From: an uncultured Collinsella sp.
GTDB taxonomy: Bacteria > Actinomycetota > Coriobacteriia > Coriobacteriales > Coriobacteriaceae
Direction: 5' to 3'
DNA: 64,000 nt
Assembly: GCA_900541145.1 (NCBI GenBank)
Contig: UQIH01000005.1
Span: forward strand, 1-64,000
Below are positions 50,089-58,798 of this stretch, one piece after another; position 1 is the stretch's first letter; each line of letters begins with the position of its first letter. The position numbers were made by a program, and so were the translations under genes. The notes beneath the pieces were generated by a model that made no database searches, was not told where the DNA came from, and saw only the letters and a program-made list of their open reading frames with translations.

Positions 50089-51768
50089 ATGGCGGAGTTT
50101 ATCTACCAGATGTATCAGGCTCGCAAGGCCCATGGCGACAAGGTGATCCTTGACGACGTGACTCTGAGCTTCTACCCCGGTGCCAAGATCGGCGTCGTGG
50201 GCCCCAACGGTATGGGCAAGTCGACCCTACTCAAGATCATGGCCGGCATCGAGGAGGTCTCCAACGGCGATGCCAGACTTACCCCCGGCTACACCGTGGG
50301 TATCTTGCAGCAGGAGCCGCCGCTCGATGACGACAAGACCGTCATCGAGAACGTGCGCATGGCGTTTGGCGACATGATCGCCAAGGTCGATCGCTTCAAC
50401 AAGATCGGCGAGGAGATGTGCGACCCGGATTGCGACATGGACGCCCTCATGGCCGAGATGGGAAAGCTCCAGGACGAGATCGACGCCGCCGACGGCTGGG
50501 ATATCGATTCCAAGCTCGGCCAGGCCATGGACGCCCTGCAGCTGCCCGATTCCGACATGCCGGTCAACGTACTTTCCGGCGGCGAGCGCCGTCGCGTGGC
50601 CCTGTGCAAGCTGCTGCTCGAAGCTCCCGACCTGCTGCTGCTCGACGAGCCCACGAACCACCTGGACGCCGAGTCGATCCTGTGGCTCGAGCACTTCCTG
50701 CACAACTACCAGGGCGCGGTGCTTGCCGTCACGCACGATCGCTACTTCTTGGATAACGTTGCCGAGTGGATCTGCGAGGTCGACCGTGGTCACCTCTATC
50801 CCTACAAGGGCAACTACTCCACGTATCTGGAGACCAAGGCCGCCCGTATCGAGGCGCAGGGCAACCGTGACGCCAAGCTCGCCAAGCGCATGGAGGCCGA
50901 GCTCGAGTGGGTACGCAGCTCGCCCAAGGCCCGTCAGGCCAAGAACAAGGCCCGTCTGGCTCGCTATGAGGAGATGGAGGCCGAGGCGCGCGCCAGCCAG
51001 AAGCTCGACTGGACCGATATCCGCATTCCCGTTGGACCACGTTTGGGTAACAAGGTGCTCGAGGCCCATCACCTGCACAAGGAATTCGACGGTCGCGTGC
51101 TCATCGACGACCTTTCTTTCACCCTGCCGCGTAACGGCATCGTGGGCGTCATCGGCCCCAACGGCGTGGGCAAGACTACGCTCTTTAAGACGATTGTGGG
51201 TCTGGAGCCGCTGACTTCGGGCGAGCTCGAGGTGGGCGAGACCGTCAAGATTTCTTACGTCGACCAGAACCGTTCCGGCATCGACCCCGATAAGAACCTG
51301 TGGGAGGTCGTCTCGGATGGCCTGGACCACATGATGGTCGGCGAGACCGAGGTCCCCAGCCGCGCGTACGTGGCGAGCTTTGGCTTTAAGGGCCAGGACC
51401 AGCAGAAGCGCGCTGGCGTACTCTCCGGTGGTGAGCGCAATCGTCTGAACCTGGCGCTCACGCTCAAGCAGGGCGGCAACCTGCTGCTCCTCGACGAGCC
51501 CACGAACGATCTCGACGTCGAGACGCTGTCCTCACTCGAGGCGGCGCTGCTCGAGTTCCCGGGCTGCTCGGTGGTCATTAGTCACGACCGTATGTTTCTG
51601 GACCGCGTCGCCACGCACATTCTGGCGTGGGAGGGCACCGACGAGAATCCGGGCAACTGGTATTGGTTTGAGGGCAACTTCGAGGCCTATCAGGCCAACC
51701 GCATCGAGCGCCTTGGCGAGGACGCAGCCCAGCCGCATCGTATCCACCGCAAGCTCACGCGCGATTAG
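50089..51768 (+). CDS. ettA: ABC-F protein, energy-dependent translational throttle EttA-like
   Basis: The 559-residue protein has two ATPase domains and no membrane segment: GPNGMGKST, LSGGERRRVALCKLL and DEPTNHLDAESILWLEHFL in the first; the linker with EWVRSSPKARQAKNKARLARYEEM; GPNGVGKTT, LSGGERNRLNLAL and DEPTNDLDVETL in the second. EttA binds the ribosomal E site and regulates entry into the elongation cycle according to the ATP level. AAAGGA precedes ATG 50089 with a longer gap than usual. A strong terminator follows. Confidence 0.93.
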   Translation: MAEFIYQMYQARKAHGDKVILDDVTLSFYPGAKIGVVGPNGMGKSTLLKIMAGIEEVSNGDARLTPGYTVGILQQEPPLDDDKTVIENVRMAFGDMIAKVDRFNKIGEEMCDPDCDMDALMAEMGKLQDEIDAADGWDIDSKLGQAMDALQLPDSDMPVNVLSGGERRRVALCKLLLEAPDLLLLDEPTNHLDAESILWLEHFLHNYQGAVLAVTHDRYFLDNVAEWICEVDRGHLYPYKGNYSTYLETKAARIEAQGNRDAKLAKRMEAELEWVRSSPKARQAKNKARLARYEEMEAEARASQKLDWTDIRIPVGPRLGNKVLEAHHLHKEFDGRVLIDDLSFTLPRNGIVGVIGPNGVGKTTLFKTIVGLEPLTSGELEVGETVKISYVDQNRSGIDPDKNLWEVVSDGLDHMMVGETEVPSRAYVASFGFKGQDQQKRAGVLSGGERNRLNLALTLKQGGNLLLLDEPTNDLDVETLSSLEAALLEFPGCSVVISHDRMFLDRVATHILAWEGTDENPGNWYWFEGNFEAYQANRIERLGEDAAQPHRIHRKLTRD

Positions 51769-51791
51769 TCGAGCTCAGGTGACCTAACGAG

Positions 51792-51828
51792 AAAGGGACG
51801 ATAACCTTGGGGTTATCGTCCCTTTTTG
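51792..51828. terminator. Terminator after ettA
   Basis: AAAGGGACGATAACC pairs with GGTTATCGTCCCTTT around TTGG, followed by T residues. It also ends just before the convergent gene. Confidence 0.9.
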
Positions 51829-53142
51829 TTACTTGGTAGAAGGCTCGACTTTATCGATGATCCAGGCGGCTCCGAGACCGCCGGTGGTGTTGCGGCGAAT
51901 GCGTACGGTGACTTCGTGGCGTTTGCCGGCCTGTGTGTAGCGCAGGGGGAAGCTCGCGCGGTTACGGCCAGCCTCGATGGTACCGCGCTCGCGGGCGATC
52001 CAGTAGTACTCGCCGACGATGCCGAGCGTGTCGGCGCCGTAGGGGAGATAGGTCGACAGCTGGTGCAGAAGCGGGCCGGGGCAGAAGACTTCGGTTGCGA
52101 AATCGACGGGGAAGTTCTCGGGGATGGTCGGTGCTGCGGGTGCAGGTGCCGGTACTGCAGCGGGGACCGGAGCCGGTGCCGGTGCGGGTGCGGGAATCTG
52201 GTCATAGACAGGTGCGGATGTGGACTCGATGACGGGTGCAGACTCGGGCACCGGTTCCGGCTTAACTGCGGAATCTGTCGGTTCCACGGAGACGGATGTG
52301 TCTTCAGTCTCGGTCTTGGCATCGGCTTGCGGGGCGTCCTCCGCCTCGACAGACGGCTTTGCCTCGACCGGTGTGGAGGCCATGGTGGTGATGCCGGCGT
52401 TGGCGTTCTCGGGGTCATAGACGACCGTAAGCGAGATGGCGGGCTGCGGTGTCTCGGGCTCCGGCGCCGACTCGGTAGCGTCTTGATCGGCGGGCTCGTC
52501 AGACTGATCGCCCTCGGCCTCGTCGCCAAAGACATCGCTGTTTTGGAACGCAGGCGTCTCGGGTTGGTTGGCGGCTTCTTCGGTTGTCGACTTGGGAGCT
52601 TCGTTGAGCTCAGCAGTGGCTTCCTGCTCGGATATGACTTCAGGATCGGTCGTGGTGGCGATTTCGGTTTCGGCTTCTGCTGCTACCTCAATAGCGACTT
52701 CGATCTCTGTCTCGGGCTCGGGCTCCGGAGCGACTTCGGCCACGGACTCGGGCTCGGGACGCTTGACGTGCTTGGGGCGCACGGCTTTGAGGTCCTTCTC
52801 GCCGCGCTTCTTCTTTTTGTACGACTGCTTGGCGCCCTTGGCGGCCTTGGGCTTGTCCTCGCCCTTGGCAAGGGCAGCATCCCAGGCCTCATTGGCGATG
52901 ACGGTGGCATACAGACGTCCGCCCTTAAAGACAGTCAGCTTAATGCAGTCGTCGAGTTCCTCGAGCAATTCGCGCGTGGACTCGAAGCCCAGGTCATAAG
53001 CAGTCATGTCGCCAGCGGCGAGAGTCTCTTCGACCTGCGTCATAAACGTTTGCTTGCCGCATCCAATCGCATCGCGCAGTAGGCGATACAGATAGATGTG
53101 GTTGCCCAGCGATAGCGTGGGCTTAACTATTGTCTTGCTCAT
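51829..53142 (-). CDS. Protein with LOTUS-like N-terminus and acidic linker
   Basis: The 437-residue protein has three parts. Residues about 10-90 (IYLYRLLRDAIG..., YDLGFESTRELLEELDDCIKLTVFKGGRLYATVIANEAWDAAL) look like an OST-HTH/LOTUS-type winged helix. A basic patch (KKKKRGEKDL) and about 230 residues rich in Glu, Ala, Pro and Thr follow, probably disordered, with a Pro-Ala repeat near 340. The last 95 residues form a folded domain (FPVDFATEVFCPGPLLHQLSTYLPYG...). Function is unknown; LOTUS domains in known proteins bind RNA or helicases. GAGGAG precedes ATG 53142. Confidence 0.75.
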   Translation of the reverse strand: MSKTIVKPTLSLGNHIYLYRLLRDAIGCGKQTFMTQVEETLAAGDMTAYDLGFESTRELLEELDDCIKLTVFKGGRLYATVIANEAWDAALAKGEDKPKAAKGAKQSYKKKKRGEKDLKAVRPKHVKRPEPESVAEVAPEPEPETEIEVAIEVAAEAETEIATTTDPEVISEQEATAELNEAPKSTTEEAANQPETPAFQNSDVFGDEAEGDQSDEPADQDATESAPEPETPQPAISLTVVYDPENANAGITTMASTPVEAKPSVEAEDAPQADAKTETEDTSVSVEPTDSAVKPEPVPESAPVIESTSAPVYDQIPAPAPAPAPVPAAVPAPAPAAPTIPENFPVDFATEVFCPGPLLHQLSTYLPYGADTLGIVGEYYWIARERGTIEAGRNRASFPLRYTQAGKRHEVTVRIRRNTTGGLGAAWIIDKVEPSTK

Positions 53143-53278
53143 GGCAAATCTCCTCTTTACACACGTAAAGCATCTTACCATCGCATAGCGTTCGCCATGG
53201 CGGCACCCAAGGCAAACGGGCGCGAACCGCTATCGATTCGCGCCCGTTGTACAGGTTGCCTATCTGGGGATGCAGTGC

Positions 53279-54220
53279 CTAGTTGCCCGATGTCGTGCCT
53301 TGGCTTGAACTGTCAGATGTCGTGCCCGATGTGGTGCCACTCGAATTGCTGTTGCTGCTGTTTGCTGTGCCCGTTCCCGACGTGGTGTCGTTCGTCTGGT
53401 CGCCCGTGCTCGGTTGAGAGCCGTCAGTCGTTTGGCTTGAGTCGGTCGTGCCGGATTGCGTGCCGCTGTTGGCCGTAGAGGAATCGACGCCCTGCGATTG
53501 ATCAGGGGTGTTCGAGGACGAGTCGGCGGATGCGGAGTTGCCCTGCGGGTCGTCCTGCTGGCCTTGCGATTGACCTGAGCTATCCACGTCGTGCTCGGTC
53601 GTATGCGACGAAAGGATTGGCTCGGGGCGCTCGCCCAGGCCCTCACCGGCAGTGGTGATAAGGATGGCGCCGGCGCAAGCGATGACCGCGACGATGGCGA
53701 TGGCGATCGAGAAGACGATAACCTTCTTCTGCGTCTGGCTGCGCTCTGCCGCCGCCTTGGCGCGCAGGCTGTTGGGGGCGACGCGCGCCGTGGTCGCGCG
53801 CCCCGCAATCTGGCGCATCTCCTGCGTAGTCGCGGCGCCGCCCAGGTGCTCCTCGACATTGGGCTCAACGGGCTCATAGGCGCCGGCAGGGTAGTCGTTG
53901 GCGGCGTGCGTACCTTTGAGGGCTTCGGCGCTGGCAGAGATAAAGTGGCGATAGACCTGCGAGGACACAACAGTGATGACTGAGCTCACAGCGGCACCAA
54001 TCACCGAGCCGGCAATGCCGATCTTTGAAGCAAGCGCGACGCTCGTGGCGGCAGCTGCGGCGCCGGCGATGATTTGGGGAATGGAAATGTCGTCGAACAG
54101 GCCCTTTTTGGGCGCGATGGCCATGGTTTGTCCGATGGAATGGTTCTCGTGCACGCCGTTGTTGAGCGCTGCCGGTGTCATGACGCGCGTACGCGGCGCG
54201 TCGGTGTACTTGGTTGTCAT
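53279..54220 (-). CDS. Membrane protein with long Ser/Thr/Gln-rich tail
   Basis: The 313-residue protein has two hydrophobic areas: about 48-85 (IPQIIAGAAAAATSVALASK...VISSVITVVSS) and about 168-190 (VIVFSIAIAIVAVIACAGAILI). After the last one, about 110 residues are almost only Ser, Thr, Gly, Gln, Asn and Asp, a low-complexity stretch that probably lies outside the cell. No family is recognised. GGGAGG precedes ATG 54220. The position after the LOTUS-like gene on the same strand may be chance. Confidence 0.7.
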   Translation of the reverse strand: MTTKYTDAPRTRVMTPAALNNGVHENHSIGQTMAIAPKKGLFDDISIPQIIAGAAAAATSVALASKIGIAGSVIGAAVSSVITVVSSQVYRHFISASAEALKGTHAANDYPAGAYEPVEPNVEEHLGGAATTQEMRQIAGRATTARVAPNSLRAKAAAERSQTQKKVIVFSIAIAIVAVIACAGAILITTAGEGLGERPEPILSSHTTEHDVDSSGQSQGQQDDPQGNSASADSSSNTPDQSQGVDSSTANSGTQSGTTDSSQTTDGSQPSTGDQTNDTTSGTGTANSSNSNSSGTTSGTTSDSSSQGTTSGN

Positions 54221-54394
54221 ACGGGGTCCTCCCGGTGTAAATCTGCTTCGTTTCGTGTAGCCATCAGGGTACCCACCAGATGTGAATCGTACGTGACATT
54301 TAACAGATACCATCAACTCATCAAGGGGGCCTGCTGTCTTTGGTGCAATAGCTTGATGCTAAACTGGATTTATGTTTGCGAGGTGGTTTACGTG

Positions 54395-54613
54395 ATGTAC
54401 CCGTATATGACATTCGAAGATGGAACCGAGGTCATTCATTCTGACCTGATTACAGATGGCGATATCGAAAAGGTTATCGTGCATTTTGAGCGACCGACGG
54501 CAGAGGGCTTCGACTCCGCTCGTTGTGAGTTGCCTTCCTGTTCGTGGACTGACTGGGAAGGGCATTTTACTCAGAGTGAAAAACGAGCTTTCGAAGAGTG
54601 TCTGAGCAAATAA
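54395..54613 (+). CDS. Small conserved protein, uncharacterised (72 aa)
   Basis: The product starts MYPYMTFEDGTEVIHSDLI and contains VIVHFERPTAEGFDSARCELPS. I recall similar short proteins of unknown function in many Firmicutes; those seem to run on further at the C-terminus, so this one may be shortened (ends EECLSK). GAGGTGG lies before the start; a GTG three bases earlier is an alternative. It sits at the edge of the AT-rich island, on the host-like side. Confidence 0.6.
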   Translation: MYPYMTFEDGTEVIHSDLITDGDIEKVIVHFERPTAEGFDSARCELPSCSWTDWEGHFTQSEKRAFEECLSK

Positions 54614-54713
54614 TTTAGATTAGTTCGAGTTTAGTTCGAATAAAGAAGCTGAATGCGATGACCTAAAGCGTATGCATTTTTAGTATTAGATGCGTATGAA
54701 ATGGAGGATGTGA

Positions 54714-54995
54714 ATGGATGAGCTAATAGACTTTAAAAAACGATTTCTCAAGAATGGCGAGCTGGTTTCAATTCCAAAAAAGGAAAGCTATAAAAGAATC
54801 ATGCTGCTATGGGCCGTCTCTTTCTTTGAATTAAATACAAGTTATACGGAGCTTCAGGTTAATCGTGTGCTGTCACAGCTCTATCCTGATTATGCCGTGT
54901 TGAGGCGGTACTTGGTTGATTATGGATTCCTATTAAGGGATGAACGAGGCCTGAAATACGAGGTTAATCGTGATGTTCACGGTATTGAGAGCTAG
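54714..54995 (+). CDS. DUF2087 domain protein
   Basis: The 93-residue protein matches DUF2087: LVSIPKKESYKRIMLLWAVSFFELNTSYTELQVNRVLSQLYPDYAVLRRYLVDYGFLLRDERGLKYEVN. The domain often forms the C-terminal part of small transcriptional regulators; here it stands alone. It is the first gene of the AT-rich cassette and overlaps the exporter gene by about 23 bases, so it is co-translated. It may regulate the cassette. GGAGG precedes ATG 54714. Confidence 0.85.
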   Translation: MDELIDFKKRFLKNGELVSIPKKESYKRIMLLWAVSFFELNTSYTELQVNRVLSQLYPDYAVLRRYLVDYGFLLRDERGLKYEVNRDVHGIES

Positions 54996-56157
54996 CCGTC
55001 CGGTTCGGGTCCTATATATTGCTAGAGGGATAAGCGAAATAGGCAATTGGTGTGCGAATATTGCTTTGCCAATGCTGATTTACGAGGTAACTCACGATGT
55101 TTCTGCAACTGCTTTGATGGTCTGCTGCAGATTTGCCCCCTCTCTGTTTTCAGTTGCGCTCGCGCAGCTGCCTCAGAAGATGGGTATCGGGACACTGCTG
55201 GCCATGAGATTGGCAGACTTAATTCGCGCGGGATTATTCGTTTGCTATATTTTTGTTGATAGTAAATGGAGTATGTTTGCTATTACGTGCGCGGTATCGC
55301 TTTGCCGAACGGTAGAAATGCCCTGCTTTTACTCGTTGTTAAGAGCCAATACGAATAGTATCAATCGCGACGTAATTAATAATTCGTTTGGGTTCCTGCA
55401 GAATTTGATGATGGTTCTGGGGCCAGTTGCCGGCGGTTTTGTTGTCGCTCAATTTGGGGCGGAGGCTGTTCTTGCATTAGACGCGCTTTCTTTTGCCGCG
55501 TCGTTCTGGTTGCTGCGAGATGTTCCGTCGGTTATCGAGGTTAATGATAAAGAGAGAATAAGCAAAAATGAAAAAAACAGGACTGCATTTAGTGATCTTA
55601 GCGCGAAGCACTTGGCAATTGGTTTCCTATTAATCGATATTTCTAGTGGCGTGGCATTCGGCTCTCTGAATTCTCTTTTGCCAGCTATAGCGCAATTGCA
55701 ATTTGACTCGTCATCGATACAATACGGATTCCTTCAGAGTAGTCTTACAATCGGACTGTTGTTCGGAAATACAATATATGGTCGTTTAATCAGTGGTTCC
55801 GATTGCGTTAAATCATATTGTCTTGTGACGTATCTTGCGCTCGGTGCGTATCTGGCGTTTGGCTATCGCTATGCGTCTGGGATATCGTTTATTTTCCTTT
55901 TTATCGTCGGTGCCGGAAACGCCATTCAAGATGTGCTTCTCATAACATCGCTGCAGGATTTGGCGAGAGACGGATCTGAATCGATAAGCCTGTTTTCAAT
56001 TAGGGAATCTTTGCAATCGGTTGCTGTTGTTATTTCAACACTTCTTGTTTCGCTGTTCACGAGCATCGCGATGTTCTCAATTCTCGTTACAGGACTTGGT
56101 GTATTTTCAATTATGATGGTAGTTGTGTTTCAATTGAATTATTTGCGAAAGATGTGA
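54973..56157 (+). CDS. MFS transporter, probable exporter
   Basis: The 394-residue protein has about 12 membrane segments and the pattern of the MFS_3/EntS-like exporters: VLYIARGISEIGNWCANIALPMLIYEVTHDVSATALMVCCRFAPSLF, RTVEMPCFYSLLRANTNSINRDVINNSFGFLQNLMMVLGPVAGGFVV. It should export a small molecule or peptide using the proton gradient. An in-frame GTG at 54970 is an alternative start with the same GAGG site. It lies seven bases upstream of the radical-SAM gene. Its codons are AT-rich, unlike most genes in the window. Confidence 0.87.
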   Translation: MFTVLRASRPVRVLYIARGISEIGNWCANIALPMLIYEVTHDVSATALMVCCRFAPSLFSVALAQLPQKMGIGTLLAMRLADLIRAGLFVCYIFVDSKWSMFAITCAVSLCRTVEMPCFYSLLRANTNSINRDVINNSFGFLQNLMMVLGPVAGGFVVAQFGAEAVLALDALSFAASFWLLRDVPSVIEVNDKERISKNEKNRTAFSDLSAKHLAIGFLLIDISSGVAFGSLNSLLPAIAQLQFDSSSIQYGFLQSSLTIGLLFGNTIYGRLISGSDCVKSYCLVTYLALGAYLAFGYRYASGISFIFLFIVGAGNAIQDVLLITSLQDLARDGSESISLFSIRESLQSVAVVISTLLVSLFTSIAMFSILVTGLGVFSIMMVVVFQLNYLRKM

Positions 56158-56164
56158 CGTTGAT

Positions 56165-58486
56165 ATGCCTAAAACGCTTTTAGTATTTCCCCCAGGATGG
56201 AGTCCAGTGGGGCCGTATCTTGCCTTGCCTGTTTTGAAGTCATATCTTCAAGAGGTTGAACAATACAAAGTTGACATTGTTGACTTAAACGTGGAATTTT
56301 ACGATGACCTCCTATCTTTTAGACATGTCGAAGAGTGCTGTAAAAGGTATCGGGAATCAAAGGATTCGTTTAGTTCGAATGTTCAATTAACAATCGAGTT
56401 GATACAAAAGTCGGCACTTAATGTTGACGAGGCAAAAGATATTTTCAGATCGAAGAGATACTTTAATCTAAAAGAAAGACAATATGCTGAAAACATTTTT
56501 AGAAATGCACTCTATATCATAAATCACGTCTCATATGGAGTTAAATACACGTTCAACTCCATAGATCTGCCCTATGATTATTATTCGACACCAGAAATAA
56601 TGAAATCGCTTGCGGATACCTTGCATAATCCGTTTATTTCCTTCTATGAAACTACCTTTCTTAAGCGTATTCAGAGGGAAAAAATCGAGTTTATTGGGAT
56701 TTCGGTGAGCGGCTGTTTCCAATTGATTTCTGCAGTTACGTTAGCGAAACTGATTAAAGAAGAATGTCCATCTGTTAAACACGTCTCATTGGGCGGCAAT
56801 TACATTACTCGTTTAGCAGATGACTGCATGAAAGAATGGCATCCCTTTTTTGAATACATTGATTCGATAATGATGTATGACGGCGAAGAGCCGCTTGCAC
56901 GTCTTCTTGAGGCTCTTGACTCTGGTGATGACAATCTCGACTGTGTTCCAAACCTTTGCCATGCTAAAGGTGGAAAGATATGTAAAAACCATCGGATTGA
57001 GCAAACATTTATCAACGATACAGTTCCCGATTTCGATGGCTTCGCCCTTTCTAAATACTTCATGCCTGAGCTAATATTGCCGGTTTATTCCTCTAGGCAG
57101 TGTTTTAATCATTGCGCCTTCTGCACCATTCCCGGTGCTACCGGTGGTTGTTACCGAAAGATGCCTATATCGAGAGTATTTGAAATAATGTGTCGGTTAA
57201 ATGAAAAATACGGCACGAGAGTTTTCTCTTTTGTGGATGAAACATTCGAAGGCAAAAGAATGGAGCAACTCGCGGATGAAATAAACGCATCGGGAAAAAC
57301 GTTTTTCTGGCATGGAGAAACGAGGTTCTCTCCAACCCTAAGTACAGACGTTTTTAACAAGATATACCAAAGTGGATGTAGGCAGATTCAGTTTGGCCTC
57401 GAGTCATACAACCAAAGAGTTCTTGATCTAATGAAGAAGAACACGAGAGTTGATTGGATTGATCGCAATATCCATGATTGTCTCAATGCGGGTATTCCTG
57501 TTCATCTATTTTTTATGATTGGCTTTCCGACCGAAACTAAAGAAGAGGCTTTGAACACCTTAGCTTATACAGAGAATGTTTTGAATTATTCAAAACAGGT
57601 ATGTGGTGTTCCATATTCCACGAGAGGATTTACGAATTTTGGTCTCGTTATGGGGTCGGATGTTTGGAATCATCCCGATAAGTATGGTGTCTCTGTAATG
57701 CCGAAGTCCCAATATGAGGATTTGCGCCTCGAAGTGGATTATGTTTCAGGCACTGGTTTAACTTTAAATGAAGCAAAATCCTTATCTGATGAGCATCATA
57801 TTGATTTTTATATGCAAGAGGTCATAAACGGTAGCGACACAATTGACTTGCCCCAGCGGCTTCATATTTCAGAGGTGACCTGGATCCTAGATTCTATTCA
57901 CGCTGTCAGGTATAAGGGACATTTGACCAAAGTAAAGCGACGGCTAACTAGTCTAAATCCAGCTGATCGAATCTGGCTGGATTCCAAGACCTCTGTCGTG
58001 CTCGTTGAGCCATTTGCCTACTTCTATAATTCTGAATACCATCATGTCTATGCTGTTTCCCAGTTGGTATACCTTAAGTTGGCCCGTTTATTGGAGGCCG
58101 ATTGTAGCATTTCTCTTATTCTTGATCAGGGCGACCTCGAGCTGACAAGGGCGATAGAAGAACTGTTGCATTATGGATTGCTGAATACAAATATCGATGC
58201 CGATTATGTAATGCACGATAATGGTTTTCAATTGGTTAAAAGTTCGTTTGTTAAAGAAGTCGGACGCTCAAAAGAGGGGTTAAGAGTACTGCTGAGTTGT
58301 GCCACCCATAGAATGTGTGCGGTTAATGATTTTTCGTTCGCTTTGCTTTCGTTGTTTGAAAAGCCGATTACTAAGAACGAGGTGCGCGACATTTTGAAAA
58401 AAGAGGGACTATCGACAAGCGAGGAGCAATTAAACAAGTTGGTTGATAATTGCATGAAAGCAGATATACTACAATTGATTAGATAG
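56165..58486 (+). CDS. Cobalamin-type radical SAM enzyme, probable peptide maturase
   Basis: The 773-residue protein has an N-terminal B12-binding-like region (PKTLLVFPPGWSPVGPYLALPVLKSYL; IEFIGISVSGCFQLISAVTLAKLI; HVSLGGNYI; MMYDGEEPLARLLEAL), without the classical DxHxxG. Then comes the radical SAM core with CFNHCAFC (Cx3Cx2C, about residue 312), FSFVDETF, GCRQIQFGLESYNQRVLDLMKKN and IPVHLFFMIGFPTETKEEA. The last 170 residues have two winged-helix-like segments and could bind a leader peptide. Such enzymes methylate or cross-link RiPP precursors. The peptide gene starts 13 bases after its stop, which points to that role. The base composition suggests transfer. Confidence 0.85.
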   Translation: MPKTLLVFPPGWSPVGPYLALPVLKSYLQEVEQYKVDIVDLNVEFYDDLLSFRHVEECCKRYRESKDSFSSNVQLTIELIQKSALNVDEAKDIFRSKRYFNLKERQYAENIFRNALYIINHVSYGVKYTFNSIDLPYDYYSTPEIMKSLADTLHNPFISFYETTFLKRIQREKIEFIGISVSGCFQLISAVTLAKLIKEECPSVKHVSLGGNYITRLADDCMKEWHPFFEYIDSIMMYDGEEPLARLLEALDSGDDNLDCVPNLCHAKGGKICKNHRIEQTFINDTVPDFDGFALSKYFMPELILPVYSSRQCFNHCAFCTIPGATGGCYRKMPISRVFEIMCRLNEKYGTRVFSFVDETFEGKRMEQLADEINASGKTFFWHGETRFSPTLSTDVFNKIYQSGCRQIQFGLESYNQRVLDLMKKNTRVDWIDRNIHDCLNAGIPVHLFFMIGFPTETKEEALNTLAYTENVLNYSKQVCGVPYSTRGFTNFGLVMGSDVWNHPDKYGVSVMPKSQYEDLRLEVDYVSGTGLTLNEAKSLSDEHHIDFYMQEVINGSDTIDLPQRLHISEVTWILDSIHAVRYKGHLTKVKRRLTSLNPADRIWLDSKTSVVLVEPFAYFYNSEYHHVYAVSQLVYLKLARLLEADCSISLILDQGDLELTRAIEELLHYGLLNTNIDADYVMHDNGFQLVKSSFVKEVGRSKEGLRVLLSCATHRMCAVNDFSFALLSLFEKPITKNEVRDILKKEGLSTSEEQLNKLVDNCMKADILQLIR

Positions 58487-58499
58487 AGGAGGTTTCTGC

Positions 58500-58610
58500 A
58501 TGGACGTTATTAACAAAGATCTCTTGGAGCAACTGAAAGAGTCTCAGGAAGAGGGCGTCGTGGTAGAAGTGTTCGACTTTGAGGACTACATGGATAAATT
58601 CTGCCATTAG
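58500..58610 (+). CDS. Candidate RiPP precursor peptide (36 aa)
   Basis: GAGGAGG (58486-58492) lies seven bases before ATG 58500, one of the best ribosome binding sites in the window. The 36-codon frame ends at TAG 58610. Residues 1-19 (MDVINKDLLEQLKESQEEG) look like an amphipathic acidic leader. Residues 20-36 (VVVEVFDFEDYMDKFCH) hold Phe, Tyr, Asp, Met, one Cys and a terminal His, all plausible radical-SAM targets. The gene directly follows the radical-SAM gene and is followed by a terminator. It resembles no bacteriocin I know. The cleavage point and the modification are unknown. Confidence 0.75.
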   Translation: MDVINKDLLEQLKESQEEGVVVEVFDFEDYMDKFCH

Positions 58611-58634
58611 TTTCGGAATTTACTTGCCTCGCTT

Positions 58635-58668
58635 AAAGGAGAAGTCGATTATCGATTTCTCCTTTTTT
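58635..58668 (+). terminator. Terminator of the RiPP-type cassette
   Basis: AAAGGAGAA and TTTCTCC pair with an extended TCGAT/ATCGA part, followed by six T residues, 25 bases after the peptide gene. Confidence 0.88.
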
Positions 58669-58798
58669 AATTAAAGTTTTTTTTGGAATACATGCTCTTA
58701 GCACAGGTTGGCGTCTCAGTAAACTGGGAGGTTGCTTTGGCTAGTTAGAGATATGTGAACGTCCGTTAGACTGAATCTCAGGGTAGAAGGGGCCTCCA

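Noticed and set aside
51826..53082. Plus-strand Gly/Leu-rich frame (418 codons)
   Set aside because: It is the complement of the Glu/Ala/Pro-rich linker gene, which has a ribosome binding site and a folded C-terminal domain; the plus frame has neither.
58699..58755. Second short peptide ORF after the RiPP-type terminator (18 codons)
   Set aside because: It lies beyond the terminator and lacks a ribosome binding site.
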